NCBI RefSeq assembly: GCF_014207445.1
Contig: NZ_JACHEM010000003.1
Location: 549,642 to 613,641 of the forward strand
Source of the DNA: Streptomyces candidus
Lineage (GTDB): Bacteria; Actinomycetota; Actinomycetes; Streptomycetales; Streptomycetaceae
Reading direction: 5' to 3'
DNA length: 64,000 bases
This document shows positions 8,615-17,444 of the stretch, piece after piece. The position numbers were made by a program, and so were the translations under genes. The notes under the pieces are model-generated. The model made no database searches. It worked only from the letters and a program-made list of their open reading frames with translations, and was not told the origin of the DNA. Positions within the stretch are counted from its first letter, which is position 1. Each line of letters starts with the position of its first letter.

Positions 8615-9817
8615 GTGAGTAAGCGGCACGCCCAGGTCTGGGCCGGCATCGACGCGGGGAAAGGCCATCACTGGGCGGCGGTGGTCGACGGGACCGGCGC
8701 GACCCTGTGGTCGAAGAAGATCGAGAACGACGAGTCGGCGATCCTCACAGCGCTTGGCGAAATCCTGGGCCTGGCGGACGAGGTCCACTGGGCGGTGGAC
8801 ATCTCCGGCACGTCCTCCGCGCTGCTGCTGGCCCTGCTGGCTGCCCACGGCCAGCAGGCCGTCTACGTGCCCGGCCGGACTGTCAACCGCATGTCGGGCG
8901 CCTACCGGGGCGAGGCCAAGACCGATGCCCGCGACGCTTACGTCATCGCCGAAACCGCTCGCCACCGCAACGACTTCGCCTCGATCGACGTGCCAGCCCG
9001 GCTGGCCGCCGACCTGGCTCTGCTGACCGCCCACCGATCCGACTTGGTGGCCGACCGGGTGAGGATGATCAACCGGCTGCGCGACGTGCTGACCGGCGTC
9101 TTCCCCGCCCTGGAGCGGGCCTTCGACTACAGCGCGCACAAGGGCGCCCTGGTCCTGCTGACCGGCTACCAGACCCCGGCCGCCATCCGTCGCCGCGGGC
9201 GGGCTCGGCTTACGGCGTGGTTGGCCAACCGCAGTGTCCGGGGTGCCGATACGGTTGCCGCGACCGCCCTGGAGGCCGCGCAGGCCCAGCAGACCGCGCT
9301 GCCCGGAGAGGATGTCGCCGCTCAGATCGTCGCCGACCTGGCGGCGCAGATCCTGGCCCTGGACGACCGGCTCAAGCGGATCGAGAAGCAGATCCGCGAG
9401 ACATTCCGCAGCCATCCGCAGGCGGAGATCATCGAGTCCCTGCCCGGCATGGGCCCGATACTCGGTGCCGAGTTCGTTGTCGCCGCGGGCGACCTGTCGG
9501 CATACACCGACGCCGGCCACCTGGCCTCGGCGGCCGGACTGGTGCCCGTCCCGCGCGACTCCGGCCGCCGCACGGGCAACCTGCACCGGCCCAAGCGCTA
9601 CAGCCGCCGCCTGCGCCGGGTGTTCTACATGTCCGCGCAGACCAGCATCATCCGCGAGGGGCCCAACCGGGACTTCTACCTCAAAAAGCGGGGCGAGGGC
9701 TGCAAACACGTCCAGGCCGTCATCGCCCTGGCCCGCCGACGGGCGAGCGTGTTGTGGGCACTGCTGCGTGACGGACGGATCTTCACCTCCACTCCGCCGG
9801 TCACGCAGGCGGCTTGA
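8615..9817 (+). CDS. IS110-family transposase (DEDD recombinase)
   Basis: A 400-residue transposase. The N-terminal RuvC-like DEDD domain has 'AGIDAGKGHHWA' (first Asp), 'AVDISGTSS' and 'GEAKTDARDAYVIA' (last two Asp). The C-terminal Transposase_20 domain has 'IESLPGMGPILGAEFVVAAGD', 'LASAAGLVPVPRDSGRR' and the region holding the catalytic serine, 'FYMSAQTSII'. The size is typical and the frame is intact, so it may be active. I choose the GTG at 8615 because GAGGAGGGG precedes it. An in-frame GTG at 8594 would start inside that ribosome site. Confidence 0.93.
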   Translation: MSKRHAQVWAGIDAGKGHHWAAVVDGTGATLWSKKIENDESAILTALGEILGLADEVHWAVDISGTSSALLLALLAAHGQQAVYVPGRTVNRMSGAYRGEAKTDARDAYVIAETARHRNDFASIDVPARLAADLALLTAHRSDLVADRVRMINRLRDVLTGVFPALERAFDYSAHKGALVLLTGYQTPAAIRRRGRARLTAWLANRSVRGADTVAATALEAAQAQQTALPGEDVAAQIVADLAAQILALDDRLKRIEKQIRETFRSHPQAEIIESLPGMGPILGAEFVVAAGDLSAYTDAGHLASAAGLVPVPRDSGRRTGNLHRPKRYSRRLRRVFYMSAQTSIIREGPNRDFYLKKRGEGCKHVQAVIALARRRASVLWALLRDGRIFTSTPPVTQAA

Positions 9818-9884
9818 CTTCGTCATTAAGACTCCTTCGGGGTTCCGCGGGTGCTGGGGGAGGTGACGTGGTGCGTGTACGTGT

Positions 9885-11999
9885 CTAGAACCGGCCGCCA
9901 CCACCCCTGCGCCCCCTCGTGCCCCCGCCGCCGAAGCTGCCGGGGCCGCCGCCGAATCCGCCGCCGCCGAAACCGCCCCCGTAACCCCCTCCGCCGCGTC
10001 CGCCGTTGAGGATCCCGCCCAGGATGATGCCGCCGAGGACCGCGCCGTTCAGGCCGCCGCCCTGTCCGCCGCCCATGCCGCCGGCGCCGAAGCCGCCGCC
10101 GTACCCGCGTACGTCCTGCTCGGCCAGGCCCTGGGCCTGCCGGGCGAGGGCGTCCGCCTGCTGGGCCTCGGCGAGGGCGTCCGGTGCGTTGTCCTGCCCC
10201 GCCAGCGCGGTGGACAGCTCCAGGTGGCGCTGGGCCTCCGCGAGGCGGGTGCGGGCCTGACTGCCGACCGCGCCCCGGTGCGTGGTGATGAAGTCGGCCG
10301 CCGCGCCGATCGCCGCACGCGCGGTCAGCGTCGCCTGTCCGAGCAGGTCCCTGGCCCGCCGGCCCGTGCTCTCCCGCTCGCGCGCCCCGGCCAGGGCCGC
10401 GTCGAGGGCGGCGTCCGCCTCCTCGACCCGGCGCAGCGCGTCGATCGGGTCGTACCGCCCCGCCCTCACTTCCTCACGAACGCTCCCGGCGACGGCCTCC
10501 GCGCGGGCGATGCGGCCCCGGAGGTCTGCGGTCCCCGCGCCCGGAGCCGTACCGTCCAGCAGCCCGCGGGCGTCCGCGAGATCGGTGTCGGTCTCGGTGA
10601 GCGCGCCCTCCAGGTGACCCACCGCCTCGGCCAGTTCGAGGGCGCGCCGCTCCACCGCGTCCACCAGGGTGGCCGCCTGACCGACGGCTCCCTCGGCGGC
10701 CCGCACGAAGACGGCGGCCCTGCCGTTGTCGTCGGCCACCAGCGCCTGCCGGGCCAGGTTCAGGTTCTCCGTCGCGAAGACCAGGCGGTCCTTGGCCTGC
10801 TCGACGTGCCCGGCGACCGGCGCGGCGGCGGAGTCGGCGTACCGGCCGGACATCGCGGCGAGCGTGGCCTCGGCGGTGCTCGTACGGCCGGTCAGCTCCC
10901 GGAAGGCGGCCTCGGCGGCGTCCAGGGCCGCGGGCGCGTTGCGTTCCAGCTCGCGCAGCCGGTCGAAGCCCTCCGACTCGGCGTCGAGGCGGCGGTTGGC
11001 CTCGGCGCAGCGGGCGAGGATCTCGTCGAGCATCCTGCGTTTCGTCGGATCGTCCTCGGGCCAGGCGTCGTCCAGCTGCTGGCGGATGCGGAAGGCGGCG
11101 GTGAGCTCGCCCTTCGCGCAGGCGAGTGCGTCGGCGAAGGGGCGGGCCGCCTCCTCCCCGAACTGGGCGGTGGCGAAGCCGAGTTCCTCCTCGCTCGTGC
11201 GGACGGCGTCGTCGGTCTCGACGAGCGCCTGCTTGGCGCGGCCGTCGAGCTCGGGCAACGGGGTGGCGGCGGGAGCGGGGGCCCGCCCGGCGGCGTCCAC
11301 GCCCGTCCCGTCCTTCCGCTTCCGGTTCCTGCGCCTGCTGTACGCGTACGCGGCCAGCGCACCCGCGCCGCCGACCGCGACGACCGGGAGGACCAGGTCC
11401 CCGGCCGCACCGTCCTCGGCGCCGGGGTCGCTGGTGCCGGGGACGAGGGTGGGTGTCGGGACGGCCTGCCCGACGAGCACGGCGGCGTACCCGTTGGCCG
11501 CGCCGATGGCGGCGCCCGCCCAGTCGTTCTCCCGCAGGGCCGGCTTGACCGCGTTCGCGGAGACCTCCGCGAGCTGTGCGTCGGTGAGGCGGGACGCGTC
11601 GTCCACGGAGTACGCGTACTGGCGGTCGCGGGTGGCGACCGCGAGGAGGACGTCGTCGCGGCCGAGACCGTTGCGGGTGGCGGTGGTGTCGGCCCAGCTC
11701 TGCGAGGACCTGCCGGAGAAGTCACGGACGTAGACGACGAAGAGCTGGATGCGGTGGTCCGCGTACAGCCGGTCGAGTGCTTCGGCGACCTCGCCGCGTC
11801 TGTTGCCGAGGGCGCCGGCCTTGTCGGTGATCTGGCCGTCCGAGAGACGGACGGGGCCTTCGGCGCGCACGGCGTGTGCGGGGGTCCGCGGGACGGCCAG
11901 CCAGCAGGCGGCCACGGCCAGGAGAACGGCCAGCAGGGCGGCGGGCCGGAGGCTGCCGACCGCGCCGGGTATCCGGGAACGGCACTCGGGAAGCGTCAC
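9885..11999 (-). CDS. TPM-domain membrane protein with coiled coil and Gly-rich tail
   Basis: A 704-residue exported protein. A signal sequence (about 18-43, '…AALLAVLLAVAACWLAVPRTPAHA') is followed by a TPM domain (about 50-180, 'LFVVYVRDFSG', 'LLAVATRDRQYAYSV'). A transmembrane helix lies near 200-225 ('LVLPVVAVGGAGALAAYAYS') with a basic stop-transfer sequence, then a long Ala/Glu/Arg-rich coiled coil (about 240-640) and a Gly-rich 'GGGFGGG' tail. TPM proteins often sit next to PspA/IM30 and act at membranes or photosystems. This one is thus a likely partner of the PspA gene beyond the IS element. The GTG start lacks a clear ribosome site. Confidence 0.85.
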   Translation of the reverse strand: MTLPECRSRIPGAVGSLRPAALLAVLLAVAACWLAVPRTPAHAVRAEGPVRLSDGQITDKAGALGNRRGEVAEALDRLYADHRIQLFVVYVRDFSGRSSQSWADTTATRNGLGRDDVLLAVATRDRQYAYSVDDASRLTDAQLAEVSANAVKPALRENDWAGAAIGAANGYAAVLVGQAVPTPTLVPGTSDPGAEDGAAGDLVLPVVAVGGAGALAAYAYSRRRNRKRKDGTGVDAAGRAPAPAATPLPELDGRAKQALVETDDAVRTSEEELGFATAQFGEEAARPFADALACAKGELTAAFRIRQQLDDAWPEDDPTKRRMLDEILARCAEANRRLDAESEGFDRLRELERNAPAALDAAEAAFRELTGRTSTAEATLAAMSGRYADSAAAPVAGHVEQAKDRLVFATENLNLARQALVADDNGRAAVFVRAAEGAVGQAATLVDAVERRALELAEAVGHLEGALTETDTDLADARGLLDGTAPGAGTADLRGRIARAEAVAGSVREEVRAGRYDPIDALRRVEEADAALDAALAGARERESTGRRARDLLGQATLTARAAIGAAADFITTHRGAVGSQARTRLAEAQRHLELSTALAGQDNAPDALAEAQQADALARQAQGLAEQDVRGYGGGFGAGGMGGGQGGGLNGAVLGGIILGGILNGGRGGGGYGGGFGGGGFGGGPGSFGGGGTRGRRGGGGRF

Positions 12000-12147
12000 A
12001 GGGGGAGGCTATGACGGGCCCCGGACCGGCGCGAGCCGGGTGCGGGCGCGTGTGGGGGCACGGAGAGACCCGAGCCGGGTGCGCGCGGGCGCGGGGCAGG
12101 CGTGCCCGTACGGACGGCCCCCGCGGCGCCGCGCCCCGGCCGCCTGC

Positions 12148-13011
12148 CTACGATGCGGTCAGCTTCTCGACCAGCAGTGCCGCGTCCTCCTCGCTCGGCT
12201 CGATGCCGAAGACGTCCGCCAGGACCTTGGGCACCTCGTGCGGTTCCAGCTCGCGGGTCTCCGTGGGCAGCGACGGGTCCGGGTGGCTGGACGTGAGCTC
12301 CAGGTGGTCCAGGACGTGCAGCCGGTCGGGCAGCACCCGCTGCACGAAGAGGCGGCGACTGAAGGGGGAATGGGGGCTGAGCGCCACGAAGAAGTTGGTG
12401 GTGCGGAGGTCGACCGGGTACTGCGGGTCGAGCGTCACCGTGTGCCGCACCATCCACCCGGTGCCGTCGTCGGTGTCCGGGCCCTGGGCGGGCTGGTACA
12501 TCGCCCAGCCGACCGCACCGGGCGTGACCTCCTGCCGCCGCAGCCGGTACGTCCACGCGTCCTGCGCCACCTCGACGCCCTCCGGCCCCTCCACCAGCTC
12601 GACCGGTTCCAGCATGCTCGCCCCGAAGCCCACGTCGCACAGCCACCGGGACCCGTCGTCGAACCCGACGACCAGCATCGCGTGCGTCGTCGGCAGCATC
12701 TTCGTACTGCCCATGACGACCCGCCCCTGCACCACGAAGAAGCGGTACCCGAGGGCTTCGAGCAGGGCGGCGAACAGCGTCACATGCTCGAAGCAGTAGC
12801 CGCCGCCCCGGCCGGAGACCATCTTCCGCTGGAGGGCGGCCAGGTCCAGGGGAACGTCTCCGTGGAGGTACGCGGACAGGTTGTCCCAGCGGACGTTCAG
12901 CACATGGGCGCGGTGCAGGGCGCGCAGGTTGGCCGGGGTGGGGGAGCGGTCCCCCTCGTGCCCCAGCCGCGTCAGGTAGCCGTCGAGGTCGAGTTCGTCA
13001 CTGTTCCACAT
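12148..13011 (-). CDS. nat: Arylamine N-acetyltransferase (NAT)
   Basis: A 287-residue NAT, the usual size. The Cys-His-Asp catalytic triad is visible: C73 in 'GRGGGYCFEH', H110 in 'MLPTTHAMLVV' and D126 in 'WLCDVGFG'. NATs move acetyl groups from acetyl-CoA to aromatic amines or hydrazines; in actinobacteria some act in amide synthase or sterol-linked pathways. The 'RWDNLSAYL' N-terminal region is also typical. The gene is not within a recognisable biosynthetic cluster, so a general detoxification or metabolic role is the simplest reading. Confidence 0.94.
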   Translation of the reverse strand: MWNSDELDLDGYLTRLGHEGDRSPTPANLRALHRAHVLNVRWDNLSAYLHGDVPLDLAALQRKMVSGRGGGYCFEHVTLFAALLEALGYRFFVVQGRVVMGSTKMLPTTHAMLVVGFDDGSRWLCDVGFGASMLEPVELVEGPEGVEVAQDAWTYRLRRQEVTPGAVGWAMYQPAQGPDTDDGTGWMVRHTVTLDPQYPVDLRTTNFFVALSPHSPFSRRLFVQRVLPDRLHVLDHLELTSSHPDPSLPTETRELEPHEVPKVLADVFGIEPSEEDAALLVEKLTAS

Positions 13012-13039
13012 GCCCTGTGCAGCGTGTCCGCTGCCGGAG

Positions 13040-13837
13040 CTATTCCGTCCGCCCGGCCGGACGGCGGCGAATCCGGTTCCCCAGCCAGACCAGCGGGTCG
13101 TACTTGCGGTCGGCGGCCCGTTCCTTCAACGGGATCAGCGCGTTGTCCGTGATCCTGATGTTCTCCGGGCAGACCTCCGTGCAGCACTTGGTGATGTTGC
13201 ACAGGCCGAGCCCGTGCTCCTCCTGGGCCGTGCGCTTGCGGTCGAGCCCGGCCTCGTGCGCCGCGTCCAGCGGATGCATGTCCAGCTCGGCGATGCGCAT
13301 CAGGAAACGGGGCCCGGCGAAGGACTCCTTGTTCTCCTCGTGGTCACGCACCACGTGGCAGGTGTCCTGGCACAGGAAGCACTCGATGCACTTGCGGAAC
13401 TCCTGCGACCGCTCCACGTCCATCTGCTGCATCCGGTACGCACCCGGCTCCACCCCCTCGGGCGGGACGAAGGCGGGTACCTCCCGTGCCTTCGCGTAGT
13501 TGAAGGACACGTCCGTCACCAGGTCCCGTACGACGGGGAACGCGCGCAGCGGCGTCACCGTGATGGTCTCCGACGGTGTGAAGGTCGACATCCGGGTCAT
13601 GCACAGCAGCCGGGGCCGCCCGTTGATCTCCGCGCTGCACGAACCGCACTTGCCCGCCTTGCAGTTCCAGCGCACCGCCAGGTCGGGCACCTGGGTGGCC
13701 TGGAGGCGGTGGATGATGTCCAGGACGACCTCGCCCTCGTTCACGGCGACCCTGTAGTCCTCCAGTCCGCCGCCCTCCTGATTCCCGCGCCACACCTTGA
13801 AGTCGGCGACGTACTTGGCAGAGGCAGAAGTGGTCAC
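13040..13837 (-). CDS. Succinate dehydrogenase/fumarate reductase iron-sulfur subunit
   Basis: The 265-residue electron-transfer subunit. The N-terminal [2Fe-2S] domain uses C59, C64, C67 and C79. The C-terminal bacterial ferredoxin part has C150, C153, C156, C160 and C213, C218, C219, C223, for the [4Fe-4S] and [3Fe-4S] centres. It passes electrons between the flavoprotein and membrane quinone. The GTG start overlaps the flavoprotein stop by 4 bp, so the two are translationally coupled. It is the last gene of the three-gene operon. Sequence alone does not settle whether the complex runs as succinate dehydrogenase or fumarate reductase. Confidence 0.95.
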   Translation of the reverse strand: MTTSASAKYVADFKVWRGNQEGGGLEDYRVAVNEGEVVLDIIHRLQATQVPDLAVRWNCKAGKCGSCSAEINGRPRLLCMTRMSTFTPSETITVTPLRAFPVVRDLVTDVSFNYAKAREVPAFVPPEGVEPGAYRMQQMDVERSQEFRKCIECFLCQDTCHVVRDHEENKESFAGPRFLMRIAELDMHPLDAAHEAGLDRKRTAQEEHGLGLCNITKCCTEVCPENIRITDNALIPLKERAADRKYDPLVWLGNRIRRRPAGRTE

Positions 13838-15798
13838 TCGTGAAGCTCCTCTTCGGCGAGGTACTTGACCAGCTCCTCCTTCTCGAAGAGGGCGAGCAGG
13901 TCCGGGCGGATGGGCTCGGTGGTCGTCGACGTGAGTTCGATCTGGCCGCGCGCGGGGTCCACCGGCGCCGGATCGGCGGCCACCGCCCCGGCCGCCGGGT
14001 CGGTCAGCCGGCACAGCAGGTTCACCGGCCGCCAGGACCGCTCCATGGCGGGGAAGTCCTCGCGGGTGTGGCCGCCGCGGCTCTCGGTGCGTTCCAGGGC
14101 GGCGCGGGCGATGCACTCGCTGACCAGCAGCATGTTCCGCAGGTCCAGCGCCAGGTGCCAGCCCGGGTTGAACTGGCGGTGCCCCTCGACGCCCGCGCGC
14201 CGGGCCCGGACCCGCAGCTCGGCCAGTTTCTCCAGGGCGCGGGCCATCTCGCCCTCCTTGCGGATGATGCCGACCAGGTCGTTCATCGTCTGCTGGAGTT
14301 CCTGGTGGAGGGTGTACGGGTTCTCCGGCGGGCGCCCCGTCTCCGCCGCGCCCGCCTCCGGACCCTCCGCGCTGAACGGCCGCAGCGCCTCGGCCGCCGC
14401 CGCGTCGACCTGGGCCTCGTCCACCCGGGGCCGCAGCGCGCCGGCGTGCTCGAACGCGTGCTGCGCGGCGTGCAGCCCGGCCCGGCGTCCGAAGACGAGC
14501 AGGTCGGACAGGGAGTTCCCGCCGAGCCGGTTCGACCCGTGCATACCGCCGGCGACCTCTCCGGCCGCGTAGAGGCCCGGCACGCCGCGGGTCGCCGCCG
14601 TGTCGGAGTCCACGGCGATACCGCCCATCACGTAGTGGCAGGTCGGCCCGACCTCCATCGCCTCGGCGGTGATGTCGACGTCGGCCAGTTCCTTGAACTG
14701 GTGGTACATGGACGGCAGCCGGCGGCGGATCGTCTCGGCGGGCATCCGCGTCGACACATCCAGGTAGACCCCGCCGTGCGGGGTGCCGCGCCCCGCCTTC
14801 ACCTCGGAGTTGATGGCACGGGCGACTTCGTCGCGGGGGAGGAGCTCGGGCGGACGCCGGTTGCTGTCCGGGTCCTCGTACCAGCGGTCGCCCTCCTCCT
14901 CGGTCAGCGCGTACTTGTCCTTGAAGACGTCCGGCACGTAGTCGAACATGAACCGCTTGCCTTCGGAGTTGCGCAGTACGCCGCCGTCCCCGCGGACCGA
15001 CTCGGTGACCAGGATGCCCTTCACGGACGGCGGCCAGACCATGCCCGTCGGGTGGAACTGCACGAACTCCATGTTGAGCAGCGGCGCCCCCGCGAGCAGG
15101 GCCAGCGCGTGGCCGTCGCCGGTGTACTCCCACGAGTTCGACGTCACCTTGAAGGACTTGCCGATGCCGCCGGTGGCGATGACCACGCTCGGGGCCTCCA
15201 GGACGAAGAAGCGCCCCGACTCGCGCTCGTAGCAGAATGTGCCGGCGACGCGCTCCTCGTCGAGCAGCACCCGTGTGACCGTGCACTCCTGGTAGACCTT
15301 CAGGCGCGCCTCGTAGTCGCCGCTCTGCCGGAAGTCCTCCTGCTGGAGTGCCACGATCTTCTGCTGAAGGGTGCGGATCAGCTCCAGGCCCGTACGGTCG
15401 CCGACGTGCGCCAGCCTCGGGTACTCGTGGCCGCCGAAGTTCCGCTGCGAGATCCGCCCGTCCGGAGTCCGGTCGAAGAGCGCACCCCATGTCTCCAGCT
15501 CCCACACCCGGTCCGGTGCCTCACGGGCGTGCAGCTCCGCCATCCGCCACTGGTTCAGGAACTTTCCGCCGCGCATGGTGTCGCGGAAGTGCACCTGCCA
15601 GTTGTCCTTGGAGTTCACGTTCCCCATGGACGCGGCGATGCCGCCCTCGGCCATCACGGTGTGCGCCTTGCCGAACAGGGACTTGCAGATCACGGCGGTA
15701 CGGGCGCCCTGCTCGCGCGCCTCGATCGCGGCCCGCAGCCCGGCCCCGCCCGCGCCCACCACGACGACGTCCCACTCCTGCCGCTCCAGCTGAGTCAT
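13834..15798 (-). CDS. Succinate dehydrogenase/fumarate reductase flavoprotein subunit
   Basis: A 654-residue catalytic subunit. The FAD dinucleotide motif 'VVVVGAGGAGLRAA' is at residues 11-24. H46 in 'KAHTVMAEGG' matches the histidine that binds FAD covalently. The substrate and capping regions 'RNFGGHEYPR', 'VQFHPTGM', 'GGVYLDVSTRMP' and 'GGNSLSDLLVFGRRAG' are all present. It oxidises succinate or reduces fumarate. It is the middle gene of the operon, with the cytochrome b gene upstream and the iron-sulfur gene overlapping downstream. The length and the single b-type anchor gene agree with a type B complex. Confidence 0.95.
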   Translation of the reverse strand: MTQLERQEWDVVVVGAGGAGLRAAIEAREQGARTAVICKSLFGKAHTVMAEGGIAASMGNVNSKDNWQVHFRDTMRGGKFLNQWRMAELHAREAPDRVWELETWGALFDRTPDGRISQRNFGGHEYPRLAHVGDRTGLELIRTLQQKIVALQQEDFRQSGDYEARLKVYQECTVTRVLLDEERVAGTFCYERESGRFFVLEAPSVVIATGGIGKSFKVTSNSWEYTGDGHALALLAGAPLLNMEFVQFHPTGMVWPPSVKGILVTESVRGDGGVLRNSEGKRFMFDYVPDVFKDKYALTEEEGDRWYEDPDSNRRPPELLPRDEVARAINSEVKAGRGTPHGGVYLDVSTRMPAETIRRRLPSMYHQFKELADVDITAEAMEVGPTCHYVMGGIAVDSDTAATRGVPGLYAAGEVAGGMHGSNRLGGNSLSDLLVFGRRAGLHAAQHAFEHAGALRPRVDEAQVDAAAAEALRPFSAEGPEAGAAETGRPPENPYTLHQELQQTMNDLVGIIRKEGEMARALEKLAELRVRARRAGVEGHRQFNPGWHLALDLRNMLLVSECIARAALERTESRGGHTREDFPAMERSWRPVNLLCRLTDPAAGAVAADPAPVDPARGQIELTSTTTEPIRPDLLALFEKEELVKYLAEEELHE

Positions 15799-15817
15799 TG
15801 TGAGAAGGCTCCAAGTG

Positions 15818-16654
15818 TTAGAAGAAGCGCGGGTCCTCGAAGGCGCCGGAAGCGAGCAGGTAGACGTAGAAGTCGGAGGCCGCCACGCTGATCAAAGACG
15901 CCCACGCCAAGTGCATGTGACGGTCGTTCAGCCTGCCCACCCAGCCCCACAGCCGGTAACGCACCGGGTGCTTGGAGAAGTGCTTCAGCCGCCCTCCGAC
16001 GATGTGCCGGCAGGAGTGGCAGGACAGGGTGTACGCCCAGATCAGCGCGATGTTGACGAGGAGGACGAGCGTGCCGAGCCCCATGTGGCCCCACTCGTAG
16101 TTCTCGTCCCGGAAGGCGAGCGCCGTGTCGTACGTGAGGATTCCGGCGACCGGCACCGCCGCGTAGAAGAAGTAGCGGTGGATGTTCTGCAGTACCAGCG
16201 GGAAGCGGGTCTCGCCGGAGTACTTCTTGTGCGGCTCGGCGACCGCGCAGGCGGGGGGCGAGGCCCAGAACCCCCGGTAGTAGGCCTTCCGGTAGTAGTA
16301 GCAGGTCAGCCGGAATCCGAGCGGGAAGATGAGGATGAGCAGCGCGGGCGAGAGCCCCCACCAGCTGCCGAAGATCTCCCAGTTGGGCCCGCCCTTCATG
16401 GGGATGCAGTTCTCGGCGAGGCAGGGGGAGTAGAAGGGCGAGACGTAGGGGGCGGCGTAGTAGTCGCCGTTGGCGAAGGCCCGCCAGGTCGAGTACACGA
16501 CGAAGGCGAACAGCCCGGCCGCGGTCAGGGCCGGACTCAGCCACCACCGGTCGGTGCGCAGGTGGCGGGCGGAAATGGCGGCGCGGGACGCGCCGCGCAC
16601 GCCCGTGCCGGGTGTGCGCGGCGAACGGGCTGCGGGATCGGTGCCTGTGGCCAA
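15818..16654 (-). CDS. Succinate dehydrogenase cytochrome b subunit
   Basis: A 278-residue membrane anchor with about five transmembrane helices, e.g. 'WWLSPALTAAGLFAFVVYSTW', 'LSPALLILIFPLGF', 'YFFYAAVPVAGILTYDTALAF' and 'LGTLVLLVNIALIWAYTLSCHSCRHIVGG'. The histidines in these helices are candidates for haem b ligands. I choose a TTG start at 16654 because GGAG lies 7 nt before it and similarity begins there. The longer frame to 16822 would add a proline/arginine-rich stretch unlike the family. It is the first gene of the operon, so the promoter should lie just above 16654. Confidence 0.88.
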   Translation of the reverse strand: MATGTDPAARSPRTPGTGVRGASRAAISARHLRTDRWWLSPALTAAGLFAFVVYSTWRAFANGDYYAAPYVSPFYSPCLAENCIPMKGGPNWEIFGSWWGLSPALLILIFPLGFRLTCYYYRKAYYRGFWASPPACAVAEPHKKYSGETRFPLVLQNIHRYFFYAAVPVAGILTYDTALAFRDENYEWGHMGLGTLVLLVNIALIWAYTLSCHSCRHIVGGRLKHFSKHPVRYRLWGWVGRLNDRHMHLAWASLISVAASDFYVYLLASGAFEDPRFF

Positions 16655-16826
16655 CGGGGGCTCCAGGGGTCGGGGACGGTCACGGATACGGGCGGGCGCT
16701 ACGCCGGGACGGCTGGGCGCGCGGGAGCACGGGGGCTGTCGCCCGAGTCCCGTGGGGACACGGGCACGCTGCGCGCCTCGGGGGCCACGGGGCGACGAAG
16801 CCGCGCGCTCACCCCGCCGCACCCCC

Positions 16827-17120
16827 TCACGGCGCGTGCCGGTCCCGAGCCCCCAGCCCCTCGTCGTCCGAGTCCGTCCACAGTGCGCTGTCGTACGGCG
16901 CGTCCGGGATCGTGATCAGTTCGACCCGTGGCGGTCCGCCCGCACCCGCTGCGGGCGTCGGGGCCCCGAGCAGCGCCACGCTCTCGCGCAGGTGTGCCGC
17001 GTCCGTGCGGATCCGGCGGATCTCCAGGCTGTCGCCCACCTCCGCCGCCACCCGCAGGACCGTCCGGTCCAGTCGGTCAAGGCACTGCTGAAGGTCCGTC
17101 AACTCGTCTTTCAGGGACAT
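16827..17120 (-). CDS. Small conserved helical protein, unknown function
   Basis: A 97-residue protein with an N-terminal helix of coiled-coil type ('MSLKDELTDLQQCLDRLDRTV') and an acidic C-terminus ('DSDDEGLGARD'). The ATG at 17120 follows GAGGG at a good distance. It lies upstream of the sdh operon on the same strand and divergent from the LpqW-like gene. I do not recognise a family. Its neighbours give no clear hint, though co-transcription with the sdh genes is possible. Confidence 0.7.
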   Translation of the reverse strand: MSLKDELTDLQQCLDRLDRTVLRVAAEVGDSLEIRRIRTDAAHLRESVALLGAPTPAAGAGGPPRVELITIPDAPYDSALWTDSDDEGLGARDRHAP

Positions 17121-17401
17121 GAATTGCCCTCGCTTCCGCGGTGCGGTCGGCAACGCATCCGCGCCTGGAGTGTCGCGCGTCACATCCCTCCTTGTGAAGA
17201 GTGCGTACGCCGCCGCGCGGAGCGCATCCGTCCCGCGCGCCCCCGCCGACGCCCCGCCGCCCGCCCCGTTGGGCCGCACGGGTGGGCTTCCCCGGATGCC
17301 CGACGTGTCGTCGCCGCCGCCCGCGCGAGGTCCCTTTCAGTGGGCCAGCAGCACGAACAAATGTGATCAGCTCATAACCCACCGAACGCGAATGCAACGG
17401 C

Positions 17402-17419
17402 CCATTCCGCAAGGAATGG
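17402..17419 (+). promoter_or_regulatory. Leader hairpin with GCAA tetraloop
   Basis: CCATTCC pairs perfectly with GGAATGG around a GCAA (GNRA-type) loop, 25 bp before the ATG of the LpqW-like gene. It may be an mRNA stability element, a protein-binding site or an operator. The 324-bp divergent spacer 17121-17444 also contains an AT-richer patch at about 17355-17400. Confidence 0.35.
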
Positions 17420-17444
17420 ACCGGGTCAGCCTGGAGGTCCAGCC

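Larger units (their letters stand above)
8412..9884 (+). mobile_element. IS110-family insertion sequence (ends approximate)
   Basis: A single DEDD transposase gene with about 200 bp of non-coding DNA before it and at most 67 bp after it, set between pspA and the TPM gene. IS110 elements lack true terminal inverted repeats and often make no target duplication, so the exact ends cannot be fixed here; the coordinates are the outer limits left by the flanking genes. A 10-bp inverted match links the two non-coding ends (8474-8483 CCGAAGGAGT and 9831-9840 ACTCCTTCGG). The longer non-coding side being upstream of the gene fits the IS110 rather than the IS1111 subgroup. Confidence 0.8.

Noticed and set aside
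8402..9855. CGGGTGCT at 8402-8409 and 9848-9855 as a target-site duplication of the IS110 element
   Set aside because: An 8-bp match between these two GC-rich spacers is expected about once by chance, and placing the left end there would remove the pspA ribosome site. IS110 elements usually do not duplicate targets.
13840..15891. A 683-codon plus-strand frame across the flavoprotein gene
   Set aside because: The minus-strand frame encodes an unmistakable succinate dehydrogenase flavoprotein.
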